From Candidatus Sabulitectum sp. (lineage in GTDB: Bacteria > Fermentibacterota > Fermentibacteria > Fermentibacterales > Fermentibacteraceae), in the NCBI GenBank assembly GCA_023145935.1, contig JAGLDB010000032.1, positions 1 through 14,165 of the forward strand: DNA of 14,165 bases, in the 5' to 3' direction. A program made the position numbers and the translations under genes. This document shows, one piece after another, positions 1 to 7,277 of this stretch; position 1 is the first letter of the stretch; every line of letters starts with the position of its first letter. Below the pieces are notes generated by a model. It did no database searches and was not told the origin of the DNA. It saw nothing but the letters and a program-made list of their open reading frames with translations.

Positions 1-707
1 GTAAATTCCTTCAGGATCTCATTCTGAACCTTGTTGGTATCCTGATACTCATCCACAAGAATTCTAGTGAACATATTTTCGTAGTGCTTCTTTGTGTCAG
101 CATTTTGACGCAAAGCCTGTAGAACTTGTGTCAGCAAATCGTCAAAATCAAAAGCACCGCACTTCTGAAGTTCTTTATCGTAATCACGATAAACAATTGC
201 AAGAGCTTCCTGATATGGAGTTGAAGCACTGGAAAGAGCGTCTTCCACTGTGATAAGATCATTTTTGGAGTTTGAGATATACCCTTTTACAGCACCTGGA
301 GTTACTTTCATAGGAAGAACCGATGTTTTAAGAATTCTTCTAATAAGGGTTTTCTGATCATCTCCATCGTAAATAGAGAAGTTTTCCGGAAAACCAAGTG
401 ACCGGGCTTCCCGGCGAAGTATCCAGGCACAGATGCTGTGGAAAGTACCCATACGAAGCCTGATAGTATTGTCGTTCAGCTGGTTGTAAATACGCTCACG
501 CATCTCGCCTGCTGCTTTATTGGTAAAGGTCATAGCCAGGATCTGCCATGGTTTCGCTATACCGGTGTCAATAATCCGGGCAATCTTTGCTGTAAGCACC
601 CTGGTTTTTCCGCTACCAGCTCCGGCAAGAACAAGCAAGTGTCCGCTATTATACTGCACTGCCTCAAGCTGGCTTTCATTCAATGTAATGTCATGTTTTT
701 GTGGCAC
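1..707 (-). CDS. UvrD/PcrA/Rep-family superfamily 1 DNA helicase, N-terminal part (3' end beyond window)
   Basis: ATP-dependent 3'-5' DNA helicase of the UvrD/Rep/PcrA group, which works in nucleotide excision repair, mismatch repair or replication-fork clearance. My own translation of the minus strand is open from a GTG at 707 to the window edge (235 residues). It shows the Q-motif region (LNESQLEAV, residues ~9-17), Walker A AGAGSGKT (28-35), motif Ia (MTFTNKAA, 59-66), GTFHS (87-91) and Walker B/motif II VDEYQDTN (218-225), in the order and spacing of domain 1A/1B. GTG is chosen because no ATG lies upstream in frame and the Q motif follows at the usual distance; the ribosome site is weak (GAGAAAG, about 9 bases upstream). 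Motifs III-VI are outside the window, so UvrD, PcrA and Rep cannot be told apart. The gene is transcribed away from the small plus-strand ORF at 761. Confidence 0.93.
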   Translation of the reverse strand, partial: MPQKHDITLNESQLEAVQYNSGHLLVLAGAGSGKTRVLTAKIARIIDTGIAKPWQILAMTFTNKAAGEMRERIYNQLNDNTIRLRMGTFHSICAWILRREARSLGFPENFSIYDGDDQKTLIRRILKTSVLPMKVTPGAVKGYISNSKNDLITVEDALSSASTPYQEALAIVYRDYDKELQKCGAFDFDDLLTQVLQALRQNADTKKHYENMFTRILVDEYQDTNKVQNEILKEF

Positions 708-731
708 GGTTATTGCTTTCTCTATTCGTGT

Positions 732-759
732 TCTATAATTTATGAAAGTGAGGATACAA
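732..759 (-). promoter_or_regulatory. Possible sigma70-type promoter for the UvrD-family helicase gene
   Basis: On the minus strand TTGTAT (759-754) lies 16 bases from TATAGA (737-732), about 25 bases upstream of the GTG start. The -35 matches TTGACA in four of six positions and the -10 matches TATAAT in four of six. It overlaps a plus-strand TATAAT, so this is an A/T-rich divergent region where either call could be chance. Confidence 0.3.
734..739 (+). promoter_or_regulatory. Possible -10 element for the 29-codon ORF
   Basis: A perfect TATAAT on the plus strand lies 21 bases before the ATG at 761. Transcription starting 6-8 bases later would give a short leader that still holds the AGTGAGGA ribosome site. 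No good -35 is visible at 16-18 bases upstream (TATTGC at 711-716 is poor), so confidence is low. Confidence 0.3.
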
Positions 760-760
760 G

Positions 761-850
761 ATGTACAAACCCGGGTTCAAAAGCTGGTTGATGTTGACGA
801 TGGCGATCGCAGCACTGCCTGTTTTTATCCTTATAGCATGGCCTGTCTGA
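761..850 (+). CDS. Putative 29-residue single-pass membrane peptide
   Basis: A micro-ORF of 29 codons plus TGA, divergent from the helicase gene and too short for usual ORF calling. Support: an ATG preceded by AGTGAGGA with 6 bases spacing from AGGA, a perfect TATAAT further upstream, and a strong hairpin with a T-rich 3' flank about 60 bases after the stop, so it has the outline of a complete transcription unit. The peptide begins MYKPGFKSW, with two lysines in the first seven residues. It continues as about 20 uninterrupted hydrophobic residues (LMLTMAIAALPVFILIAW), as expected of one transmembrane helix with the lysines in the cytoplasm. I do not recognise a family. A chance hydrophobic ORF is possible; the combined signals make a real gene somewhat more likely than not. 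Confidence 0.45.
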   Translation: MYKPGFKSWLMLTMAIAALPVFILIAWPV

Positions 851-910
851 ACCCCCTCCCAGATCAGTCAAGCTGGATAAACGCTTTACCCAACTAATCC
901 GGGTTCCATT

Positions 911-943
911 GTGGGCAATTGGTCGACCCCTCCAATTGCCCAC
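911..943 (+). terminator. Hairpin terminator between the micro-ORF and convergent deoC
   Basis: Perfect 12-bp inverted repeat: GTGGGCAATTGG (911-922), a 9-base loop (923-931), then CCAATTGCCCAC (932-943). The plus-strand flank is T-rich (TAACTTTTGATTAC), so it best terminates rightward transcription from the micro-ORF. The stem also lies 13 bases beyond the deoC stop. In the leftward direction no T-run follows it, so there it would act mainly as a 3' stabilising stem or a weak terminator. Confidence 0.75.
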
Positions 944-956
944 TAACTTTTGATTA

Positions 957-1604
957 CTAAGTATTTTTATTGCCATTTACTATAGCTATTCCGCTACTGG
1001 TTCCAATTCTTGAAGCTCCTGCTTCCACCATATCAAGCGCTGTGGTATAATCGCGTACTCCGCCGGAAGCTTTAACTCCCATGAAAGAGCCTACGGTTTC
1101 ACGCATGAGTCTGATGTCTGAAAGCGTAGCACCTCCTTTTGCAAAACCAGTGCTGGTTTTTACAAAAGCTGCTCCTGCCTCCATCGATAGCTTGCAGGCA
1201 GTTACCTTTTCTTCATCGGTAAGAAGACAAGTCTCCAGAATTACCTTTACCGTAACTCCGGGAACTACGGTTACAACCTGATTGATCACCCGAAGAACCC
1301 CGGCGTGATCTCCCTGCTTCAACAGACCTACAGGAAGAACCATATCAATCTCTCCAGCGCCTCTGGAAACAGCCCATTCCGCCTCTTTTGCAACAAGTGG
1401 CGTTGCACCCAGGGGAAAGCCCACAACAGAACAGACAAGTGAGGTCTCACCGGCAAGAAGCTCTGCAGCAAATGGAACCCACATGGGATTTACACATACC
1501 GAAAAGAAATTGTACTCGGCAGCCTCAGCACAGAGTCTCTCAACCATGGACCCTGTAGCATCAGGCTTCAGCAGCGTATGATCAATAAGAGAGGCTAAGT
1601 TCAT
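957..1604 (-). CDS. deoC: Deoxyribose-phosphate aldolase
   Basis: Cytosolic class I aldolase that splits 2-deoxy-D-ribose 5-phosphate into glyceraldehyde 3-phosphate and acetaldehyde, the last step of deoxynucleoside salvage. The 215-residue length fits the short bacterial DeoC form. The TIM-barrel family motifs are all present: IDHTLLKPDAT (7-17), the EIDMV strand with Asp88, Schiff-base Lys149 in FVKTSTGF, and the second active-site lysine Lys178 in GVKASGGVR. These match the Asp102/Lys167/Lys201 set of the E. coli enzyme. The ATG at 1604 lies one base after the stop of the COG3014 gene, whose last codons supply the ribosome site (AGGGAAG), so the two are probably translationally coupled. 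Its place at the end of an envelope operon, with no other deo genes nearby, is unusual. Function is very secure. Confidence 0.97.
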   Translation of the reverse strand: MNLASLIDHTLLKPDATGSMVERLCAEAAEYNFFSVCVNPMWVPFAAELLAGETSLVCSVVGFPLGATPLVAKEAEWAVSRGAGEIDMVLPVGLLKQGDHAGVLRVINQVVTVVPGVTVKVILETCLLTDEEKVTACKLSMEAGAAFVKTSTGFAKGGATLSDIRLMRETVGSFMGVKASGGVRDYTTALDMVEAGASRIGTSSGIAIVNGNKNT

Positions 1605-1605
1605 C

Positions 1606-2907
1606 CTATATATCTTCCCTTAGAAAAACCAGAGTAATCTCTCCGGCCTCTACTGTAACAGGCTCATGGGTAAAACTTCTTCCGTTGATGGTCACACTCA
1701 CCGGCCATGTTCCCGGTGGTACCTGAAGCCGGGCCATCTGTATCTGAGCAGGCAGTGTGAGCCATGCCCGAAGATCCGCCTGTTCGGTGGCCGCACCGAT
1801 TATGCTCAGGATCAGTCCCACACCTGAACTCACCGTCTCGTTGTCGGTAAGTTGTTCAGTAAGATTCTCTCCCATATTTGCAAGCCCTGCTTTTACCGCA
1901 AGCCTCACGGCTGCTCTTACCACATTTCGGGCTGCTTCATCTTCAAGGTTTTTCCGCGCGATACCGTTAAGATCTTCCACCAGGAAAATACCTGCAGTTC
2001 TTCCTCCGGCAGACAGTGATCCGGACACCCGCCGCCGCGTAAAGTCAGGTATTACAGGAAGTTCCAGGCTGTAAAGTCTGTCATCGTAGTACACAGTGAA
2101 ATTCGAGGCTCTTCTTGATGAGATATTTCCCAGTTCTATAACCGCAACTATTTCTCCCATGTCAGCTGAAGGTCCCGATTCCTGCCAGTTCAAACCGGGC
2201 CACATATTCTGGAAGGTGGAAAAGAGACTTTCAAACCCATTGTAGTGAGCCAGCCGCATAGCATCAGATTTGAGTTGCCGTGGAGCAGGCAGACCGTATT
2301 CTGCAGCATAGGTAGAGTCGTATGTTGCAAGAGCAAGACGATAACTTATGAGAGCATCATCGTAATCCCCATCCATCTCATAAAGAACTCCCATGAAGTA
2401 CCGCACGAAAGCATCATCAGTATATCTGTTGGGATTTGCCTCGTAGTGAGTGTTTATCTCCTTCAGCTTCTCATTCACCCGTCTGGCTTCCACAACAGCA
2501 TCCTCTATGTTGCCGGATGCGGCATAGCTGGAAGCCAGACAGTAATTAATGAATACTTTCTCGTAATCTGCACCGCGAAAATCAAGAGCAAGGTCACTGG
2601 TAACCATTGACTGAGCCTGCTGTCCCAGGTCTGTACCTCTAAGATTATCACAGAGCCGGTCAGCTCGGAGAAGTACTGCTTGAGAAATACCCTGTTGCCC
2701 GGAGTAACGAGCCAAGTTGCCAAGTTCCATAAGGTAAAGAAGACGATCCCTGCCGGTGCTGTCAGGAAATACTTCTTTCAGTCTTGCGATAGCTTCCGAG
2801 TTAAGACCGCGATCCATGTCCCTTATCACAGGCGTCATTGTGCTTGTGTATGCCACAGCACAGGACATAACAAGAATAAATACGGCAAGAACAAGGATTC
2901 TTTTCAT
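1606..2907 (-). CDS. COG3014-family exported protein, probable lipoprotein partner of LpoB
   Basis: A 433-residue exported protein of the COG3014 type, a family of unknown function often found beside LpoB-like genes. The N-terminus is a signal peptide (MKRILVLAVFILVMSC); VMSC with Cys16 could be a lipobox, although Met at -2 is not ideal. Residues ~30-215 are helical and TPR-like, with repeats containing NYCLASSYAASGNIEDAV and FMGVLYEMDGDYDDALISY. The C-terminal half carries the family's recognisable region: an alternating beta segment (~250-310), then EQADLRAWLTLPAQIQMARL near residues 373-392 and a final beta domain. The gene starts one base after the lpoB-like stop and ends one base before deoC, so it is inside the same operon. 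By association I infer a scaffold or regulator in the periplasm near peptidoglycan synthesis. The family call is firm; the function is not. Confidence 0.82.
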   Translation of the reverse strand: MKRILVLAVFILVMSCAVAYTSTMTPVIRDMDRGLNSEAIARLKEVFPDSTGRDRLLYLMELGNLARYSGQQGISQAVLLRADRLCDNLRGTDLGQQAQSMVTSDLALDFRGADYEKVFINYCLASSYAASGNIEDAVVEARRVNEKLKEINTHYEANPNRYTDDAFVRYFMGVLYEMDGDYDDALISYRLALATYDSTYAAEYGLPAPRQLKSDAMRLAHYNGFESLFSTFQNMWPGLNWQESGPSADMGEIVAVIELGNISSRRASNFTVYYDDRLYSLELPVIPDFTRRRVSGSLSAGGRTAGIFLVEDLNGIARKNLEDEAARNVVRAAVRLAVKAGLANMGENLTEQLTDNETVSSGVGLILSIIGAATEQADLRAWLTLPAQIQMARLQVPPGTWPVSVTINGRSFTHEPVTVEAGEITLVFLREDI

Positions 2908-2908
2908 G

Positions 2909-3505
2909 CTACCACTCTATAACTTTTTTAATTTCAGTGGATCCCATCCAGACCTTAAGGGCAGTCTCAACATCGATAAGTTCGATATTCACCTGATAGA
3001 AGATCACTCTTGTGTTATCTTCCTGGTCTTCGATTGAATTGACCGTACCTGTCATTACATAGTCAGCTCCAACCTCACGGCCGAATTCAGCTGCAGTTGC
3101 AGGAGATGCAAATATAGACTGGTCTCTTCTTTCACCACGAACTTCATCACGCTCACGGCCGCCTGCTGCTATCTGGAATCTTCCTGAATTCAGTAATGAT
3201 CTTTCGATCTCAGACATGAACACATCAACATTTATGTGCTCGGTACTCTGATTGCGAACACCGCCCACAACGATTACGGGAGTGCTTGAGGATCTGCCGT
3301 CTACTTCCCTGCCTGTCCGCGTGTCAAACCAGCGTCCGGTAAGGCACTGATCAACGATAGAATCAGCAACTATACGCGCATCTGTATCGTTCCAGTATCC
3401 ACTAAGGTCGGTTACTGTATCGGTGTCAGTTCTTGTAACTTCTCTGCTGCCGCATGCGGTAACCACAAGAAGAGCAAAAACAACTGTAATTAAAAATACT
3501 CTCAT
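2909..3505 (-). CDS. LpoB-like penicillin-binding-protein activator lipoprotein (COG3417)
   Basis: A 198-residue outer-membrane lipoprotein of the LpoB/COG3417 family. In E. coli LpoB reaches through the peptidoglycan and activates the synthase PBP1b. Seen here: a signal peptide with a clear lipobox ending VVTAC (Cys18), a short Ser/Thr/Asp-rich linker, and a globular domain with the family's features. These are VIVVGGVRNQSTEHINVDVF (~77-96), ERSLLNSGRFQIA (~103-115), GREVGADYVMTGTVNSIED (~142-160), and a closing strand VNIELIDVETALKVW. The ATG at 3505 has an excellent AAAGGAG site 7 bases upstream. It sits 24 bases after the FGE-like gene and one base before the COG3014 gene, a pairing known in many Gram-negative bacteria. 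No PBP gene is in the window, so its partner is unknown. Confidence 0.85.
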   Translation of the reverse strand: MRVFLITVVFALLVVTACGSREVTRTDTDTVTDLSGYWNDTDARIVADSIVDQCLTGRWFDTRTGREVDGRSSSTPVIVVGGVRNQSTEHINVDVFMSEIERSLLNSGRFQIAAGGRERDEVRGERRDQSIFASPATAAEFGREVGADYVMTGTVNSIEDQEDNTRVIFYQVNIELIDVETALKVWMGSTEIKKVIEW

Positions 3506-3529
3506 TTTCTGACTCCTTTCAGAGCTGAT

Positions 3530-4327
3530 TTATGGAACCTGTATGGCTCCTCTGAATATAACATTGAAATATCCCATATCTCTGCCGGTTGATGAAATCT
3601 GGGCTTCACTCAACGCCTTGAACAGAGTAATGTAACTCACATTTATAGATACTGATGTGGTGATCGGGTCTCCACCGAACACCGTTCCGGTAAGCTCCCA
3701 CATAATCCTTTCATTTGATGAACTGTAACCGGTGAACATTGCCTGAGCATTCAGTATTCCCAGCATCTCCCCCATGGAAGACTGCATCTGCGCCGCAAAA
3801 GACTGCATGGCATCGTAGGAATCCCACACTGCGATCAGACCAAAAGAATCTGCTGCTTTCATCTCTGCAAGAGTGGGAAGCCGCTTACCTTTATCTGAAA
3901 GGAAAGATTGAGCGCCGTTCCAGGTAATAGATGCAACCGGATTCTCAAGACATTGTGAAGGAACGGCAATACCACCACCCTCAGCACCCATGAACGGTGT
4001 AAAAGCAAGGAACTGCATTGTTTCATCCCAGGCGCCACCGCCTGTAATAATGATACCAAGCTCGTTCATGCCAAAATTTGATCCGTTCAGCCAGGGAACA
4101 AAATCTCTGTAAGAAACAGGTTGTTCGTCTATAAAGAACGGTAAAACATCCACCATGACTCCGTTGATCTCAACTGTTGTGGCAGGTACATAGACCATGC
4201 CCTCGGGAGGCTGTGGAAGGTGGCAGATGGAACAGAATGAGCCCTCATTCTGTTCGCCGCACTCCGGACATTCCCAGGCAAAAGCAGTAAGAGCCAGAGA
4301 AATCATCACATAAAAGACCCATCTCAT
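3530..4327 (-). CDS. Exported zinc-ribbon / FGE-sulfatase (SUMF1)-like protein
   Basis: A 265-residue exported protein joining two modules. After a signal peptide (MRWVFYVMISLALTAFA, likely cut after Ala17) comes a zinc ribbon with C20-x2-C23-x8-C32-x2-C35. Residues ~43-265 then resemble the formylglycine-generating-enzyme/SUMF1 fold (C-type-lectin-like). GMVYVPA opens the domain, FFIDEQPVSYRDFVPWL matches the 'yEVT..qY..F' segment, NPVASITWNGAQSFLSDKGKRLPTLAEM holds the GKRLPTxAE signature, MWELTG corresponds to VWEWT, and IFRGAI to the closing 'GFR' strand. The only cysteine in the domain (in PSQCLENP) precedes these motifs, so the usual catalytic cysteine pair is absent and a binding or structural role is more likely. 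An AGGAGG site lies 12 bases before the ATG, rather far. The upstream peptidase gene ends 19 bases earlier. Confidence 0.72.
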   Translation of the reverse strand: MRWVFYVMISLALTAFAWECPECGEQNEGSFCSICHLPQPPEGMVYVPATTVEINGVMVDVLPFFIDEQPVSYRDFVPWLNGSNFGMNELGIIITGGGAWDETMQFLAFTPFMGAEGGGIAVPSQCLENPVASITWNGAQSFLSDKGKRLPTLAEMKAADSFGLIAVWDSYDAMQSFAAQMQSSMGEMLGILNAQAMFTGYSSSNERIMWELTGTVFGGDPITTSVSINVSYITLFKALSEAQISSTGRDMGYFNVIFRGAIQVP

Positions 4328-4346
4328 AAGAGTAAACTACCTCCTG

Positions 4347-7181
4347 TTAAAATTCAGTGGACATGGTAAAGTAATACTCGGGTTTCTGGCTTACGCTTGA
4401 AAGGTCCGTCCGCCATGCTATATCTGTTCTCAGCACAAAGAAACCAACATTAAGTCTGAACCCTGTACCAAAGGACATCTTGATATCCTCAAGCTTGAAT
4501 CCATCATGACCGCTGACCCCCTTGAACGTACTCAGGTCATCGGATACGAATCCCAGATCGGTAAAGATAACACCTCTTCCCCTGGTAAAAGTCATCGGTA
4601 TGGGTGCAGCAAGGCTGAGGTAGTTCAGAACCGGGAATCGGAGCTCAATGGATCCCACTCCATAACTGGTACCGTTAAGAGATACATAATCCCATCCTCG
4701 AAGAAGATCCGCATAGCTTGCGTAGAACTGGAAAACATCTCCCACTCCTTCCACATCCCCTGTGCTTCTTCTATGAGGCAGTGCTCCTCCAAGGAAAAAT
4801 CTCTGTTTGTTCTCTCCGAAACTTATTCCGCCAGCCAGCCTGGTGGCCAGTGTAACCTCTGACGATACCCAGGTGTATTCCCGAAGATCAAACATTGCGG
4901 TGAAATACTCTGCATTGTCCCAAAAGCCCGGAGCGTAATCAAAGTCGATGCTCATTCTGCTTCCCACACGAGGCCCAACAGCCCCCCACAACGCATTGTC
5001 ATAAACAAGATTGGTTCGCACAGAGAATATGTTCTCCCGGAAAAGCATGTCGTTCGACCAGAGCCCTTCTCTGGATACTCTTCTGTAATGGCCGGTAACA
5101 CCTGCCCTGAGCGCTTTCGTAAACGGGTAGTCGACTTCCAGCATGCCTCCCAGATTTATATCCCGGACATAATCCCTGTAACCGAGAGAGTCTTCAAAAA
5201 CATATCTGGACACGAAACGGTAGGCAGATCCACCTGCCTGATATCTGTGTTTCATGTTGCTGTACATCACAGCAAGATCCATGTCATTAACCTGACCACT
5301 GAAATTAGCCAGAATACCCATCTGATGCAGGGCTAATACATCGCTGAAAAGAAAATAGGTGTTTCCGGTGAGCCCGGAGTAGGAATCAAACCCCGCATTG
5401 GCAGATACCTGATCAAGAGAAAACTCCGGCTGATACGGTGCAATTCTCCAATTGCCTGTTTCAAATTGGCTGAAGCTTTCCGGTGTTTCCCTGTCCCCGC
5501 AGACATGGACAGAACATGCAGATTCAATTCTTCTTGAATTCAGATCACTGGTGATAAACAATCCAGTGCCTGACCAGTCTGTTGCCTGGAACATGGCAAC
5601 ACCGGATGAATCGGCCCAGGAGGGATACTGAGGAGTCACATAAAGATTAGTAAGTCTTACTATTGGAAGAGAGTCTCCCTGCAGCAGATAGAAATTAGGG
5701 TCTCCGTGCTCTGAAGAGATGAATACAACACCTCCGGGGGTTTCCACCGGTGTTGAAAGATCCTCCTGACAGGTATGCACCACTTCAAAGGATCCATCAA
5801 CCTGCCAGCACTGTATGGTCCTCTGGCGCTCCGCAGGGTTCTCGGAAACACACCAGATTCCACTCTTCCCCCACCAGAGGTCAAATTCCCCCTGATCATT
5901 ATCGGACACTCTGGAAAGGTTCTCGGAAGCTATATCGTAAAGCCATATGTCAAGTGAGCCACTCTGGAGGGCACTGAACGCGATCTGACCCCCTTGCGGA
6001 TTCCATACTGGATCACGGATCATCTCAAACTCAAATGGAAGAGTTACAGGATCACCGCCAATAACAGATATTTTTACGCCATCTTTCTCTACAAGATGAA
6101 AAGCTACAGCAATAGAATCTGAACCGGGTGAGAATGCCATTGTGCGGTACATGGGTGACACTGCTTCCTCGAAAACACCTCCACCACTCACAGGTCTGAA
6201 CAGATCCTCACCATCCACCGCTGAAATAACCACTCCGGAGAATCGAGCATGATGGTAATCACATCCGGCAACCTTGGAACCATCCGGTGAAATAACCGGA
6301 CCGGCAAGATTCATCCTTGAAGCCCTGCGGCCCTCTCCATGCATTAGCGGTGTGCCTATATCAGATGGGCTTTCTCCTGTGGCCACATCCGACCAGTATG
6401 TCTCTCTGGCCCATTCAATGAACCTTTCGCTGAATTGATTAACGGTCATACCGAAAGCTTCCTGCATCGCGCCTTCTATACCGTCTCTATTTTTCATATG
6501 CCTGACAAAACTGAAATATCTTTCCTCACCGTACCGCTGATTCATAAAGTGATAGATCGCCTGTCCCTGACGGTAGACCAGATAGTCCTGTCTGCGACTG
6601 AGCTCGCCGACACTTGCGATCATATTGTTGATGACCATGTCCCTGAATTCGATCTCACTTGCAGTATCCCAGCCCAGAGATGTGTACTCCGCAAGACCCT
6701 CCATTACCCAGAGAGGTGCTCTGCTTCTAACAATGTCTGTCAGCTCTCTCCTGTACATCATATCAAACACATACGCATGGTTCAACTCATGAGCCAGAAC
6801 ATGTCTGTAGTCACTCCAGATCCCTGTGAAAGGAACCGCTATTCTGCCTTTGTAAAACTCGGTAAATCCACCAACTCCCTCGCCCATATCACCGGGCAGA
6901 AGAGTTGTCTGCCTGAATCTGGCAGGGGAACGGTAAACGATAACTGAAATAGGATTGGATGGCAGATAATCAAATGCATCTCCCAGAAGACGAATTTCCC
7001 TTTCTGCAATTACAATGGTACTCTCAGCTACACTCTCGGTACCGGTTTCATAATAAACATCAAAATGTGTAGAGTGAATTACCCACCAGTCATCGTCGGT
7101 TCCAGTTATCTTGGTTCTACCGTATTCGGTTGCGAAAACAGATACAGCAAGCAGTAATGGAAGCATAATAAAAAACTTCAA
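4347..7181 (-). CDS. Exported gluzincin (Peptidase MA-like) / TolB-type beta-propeller / outer-membrane beta-barrel fusion
   Basis: A 944-residue multidomain envelope protein. The signal peptide MKFFIMLPLLLAVSVFA is followed by a zinc-metallopeptidase domain (~25-270): HFDVYYE opening strand, HELNH zinc site (His131, Glu132, His135), and WVMEGLAEY (Glu161/Glu165) with the third ligand, all as in Peptidase_MA gluzincins. Residues ~275-580 are WD40/TolB-like propeller blades (VISPDGSKVAG, VWNPQGGQIAFSA, LDIWLYDIAS). Residues ~590-944 are amphipathic beta strands of a bacterial-surface-antigen type barrel, ending in aromatic YYFTMSTEF as outer-membrane proteins do. I prefer the TTG at 7181 over the GTG at 7205: GAAGGGAG lies 4 bases upstream and it gives a standard signal peptide. 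This is the first gene of the five-gene operon. The substrate is unknown; the active site looks complete. Confidence 0.85.
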   Translation of the reverse strand: MKFFIMLPLLLAVSVFATEYGRTKITGTDDDWWVIHSTHFDVYYETGTESVAESTIVIAEREIRLLGDAFDYLPSNPISVIVYRSPARFRQTTLLPGDMGEGVGGFTEFYKGRIAVPFTGIWSDYRHVLAHELNHAYVFDMMYRRELTDIVRSRAPLWVMEGLAEYTSLGWDTASEIEFRDMVINNMIASVGELSRRQDYLVYRQGQAIYHFMNQRYGEERYFSFVRHMKNRDGIEGAMQEAFGMTVNQFSERFIEWARETYWSDVATGESPSDIGTPLMHGEGRRASRMNLAGPVISPDGSKVAGCDYHHARFSGVVISAVDGEDLFRPVSGGGVFEEAVSPMYRTMAFSPGSDSIAVAFHLVEKDGVKISVIGGDPVTLPFEFEMIRDPVWNPQGGQIAFSALQSGSLDIWLYDIASENLSRVSDNDQGEFDLWWGKSGIWCVSENPAERQRTIQCWQVDGSFEVVHTCQEDLSTPVETPGGVVFISSEHGDPNFYLLQGDSLPIVRLTNLYVTPQYPSWADSSGVAMFQATDWSGTGLFITSDLNSRRIESACSVHVCGDRETPESFSQFETGNWRIAPYQPEFSLDQVSANAGFDSYSGLTGNTYFLFSDVLALHQMGILANFSGQVNDMDLAVMYSNMKHRYQAGGSAYRFVSRYVFEDSLGYRDYVRDINLGGMLEVDYPFTKALRAGVTGHYRRVSREGLWSNDMLFRENIFSVRTNLVYDNALWGAVGPRVGSRMSIDFDYAPGFWDNAEYFTAMFDLREYTWVSSEVTLATRLAGGISFGENKQRFFLGGALPHRRSTGDVEGVGDVFQFYASYADLLRGWDYVSLNGTSYGVGSIELRFPVLNYLSLAAPIPMTFTRGRGVIFTDLGFVSDDLSTFKGVSGHDGFKLEDIKMSFGTGFRLNVGFFVLRTDIAWRTDLSSVSQKPEYYFTMSTEF

Positions 7182-7219
7182 GATTCTCCCTTCAAGATAA
7201 ACCACCCCACAATCTATGT

Positions 7220-7228
7220 ATTATAGCA
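7220..7228 (-). promoter_or_regulatory. Extended -10 promoter of the envelope operon
   Basis: On the minus strand TGCTATAAT is a perfect extended -10 (TGnTATAAT), 38 bases upstream of the TTG start at 7181. No clear -35 is present, as is common for extended -10 promoters. It should drive the peptidase, FGE-like, lpoB-like, COG3014 and deoC genes, which have no larger gap among them than 24 bases. Confidence 0.6.
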
Positions 7229-7277
7229 ATGTAAGCCGGGAATGTGCCCGTTCCATCTTCCTTTGCATATTACACAC

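Noticed and set aside
740..976. 78-codon minus-strand frame between deoC and the helicase gene
   Set aside because: It runs through the terminator hairpin, has no ribosome site and is low in hydrophobic structure; the micro-ORF on the other strand has better signals.
6435..6947. 170-codon plus-strand open frame opposite the peptidase gene
   Set aside because: It is antisense to the conserved HELNH region, has no ribosome site, and its protein resembles no family; a shadow of the real gene.
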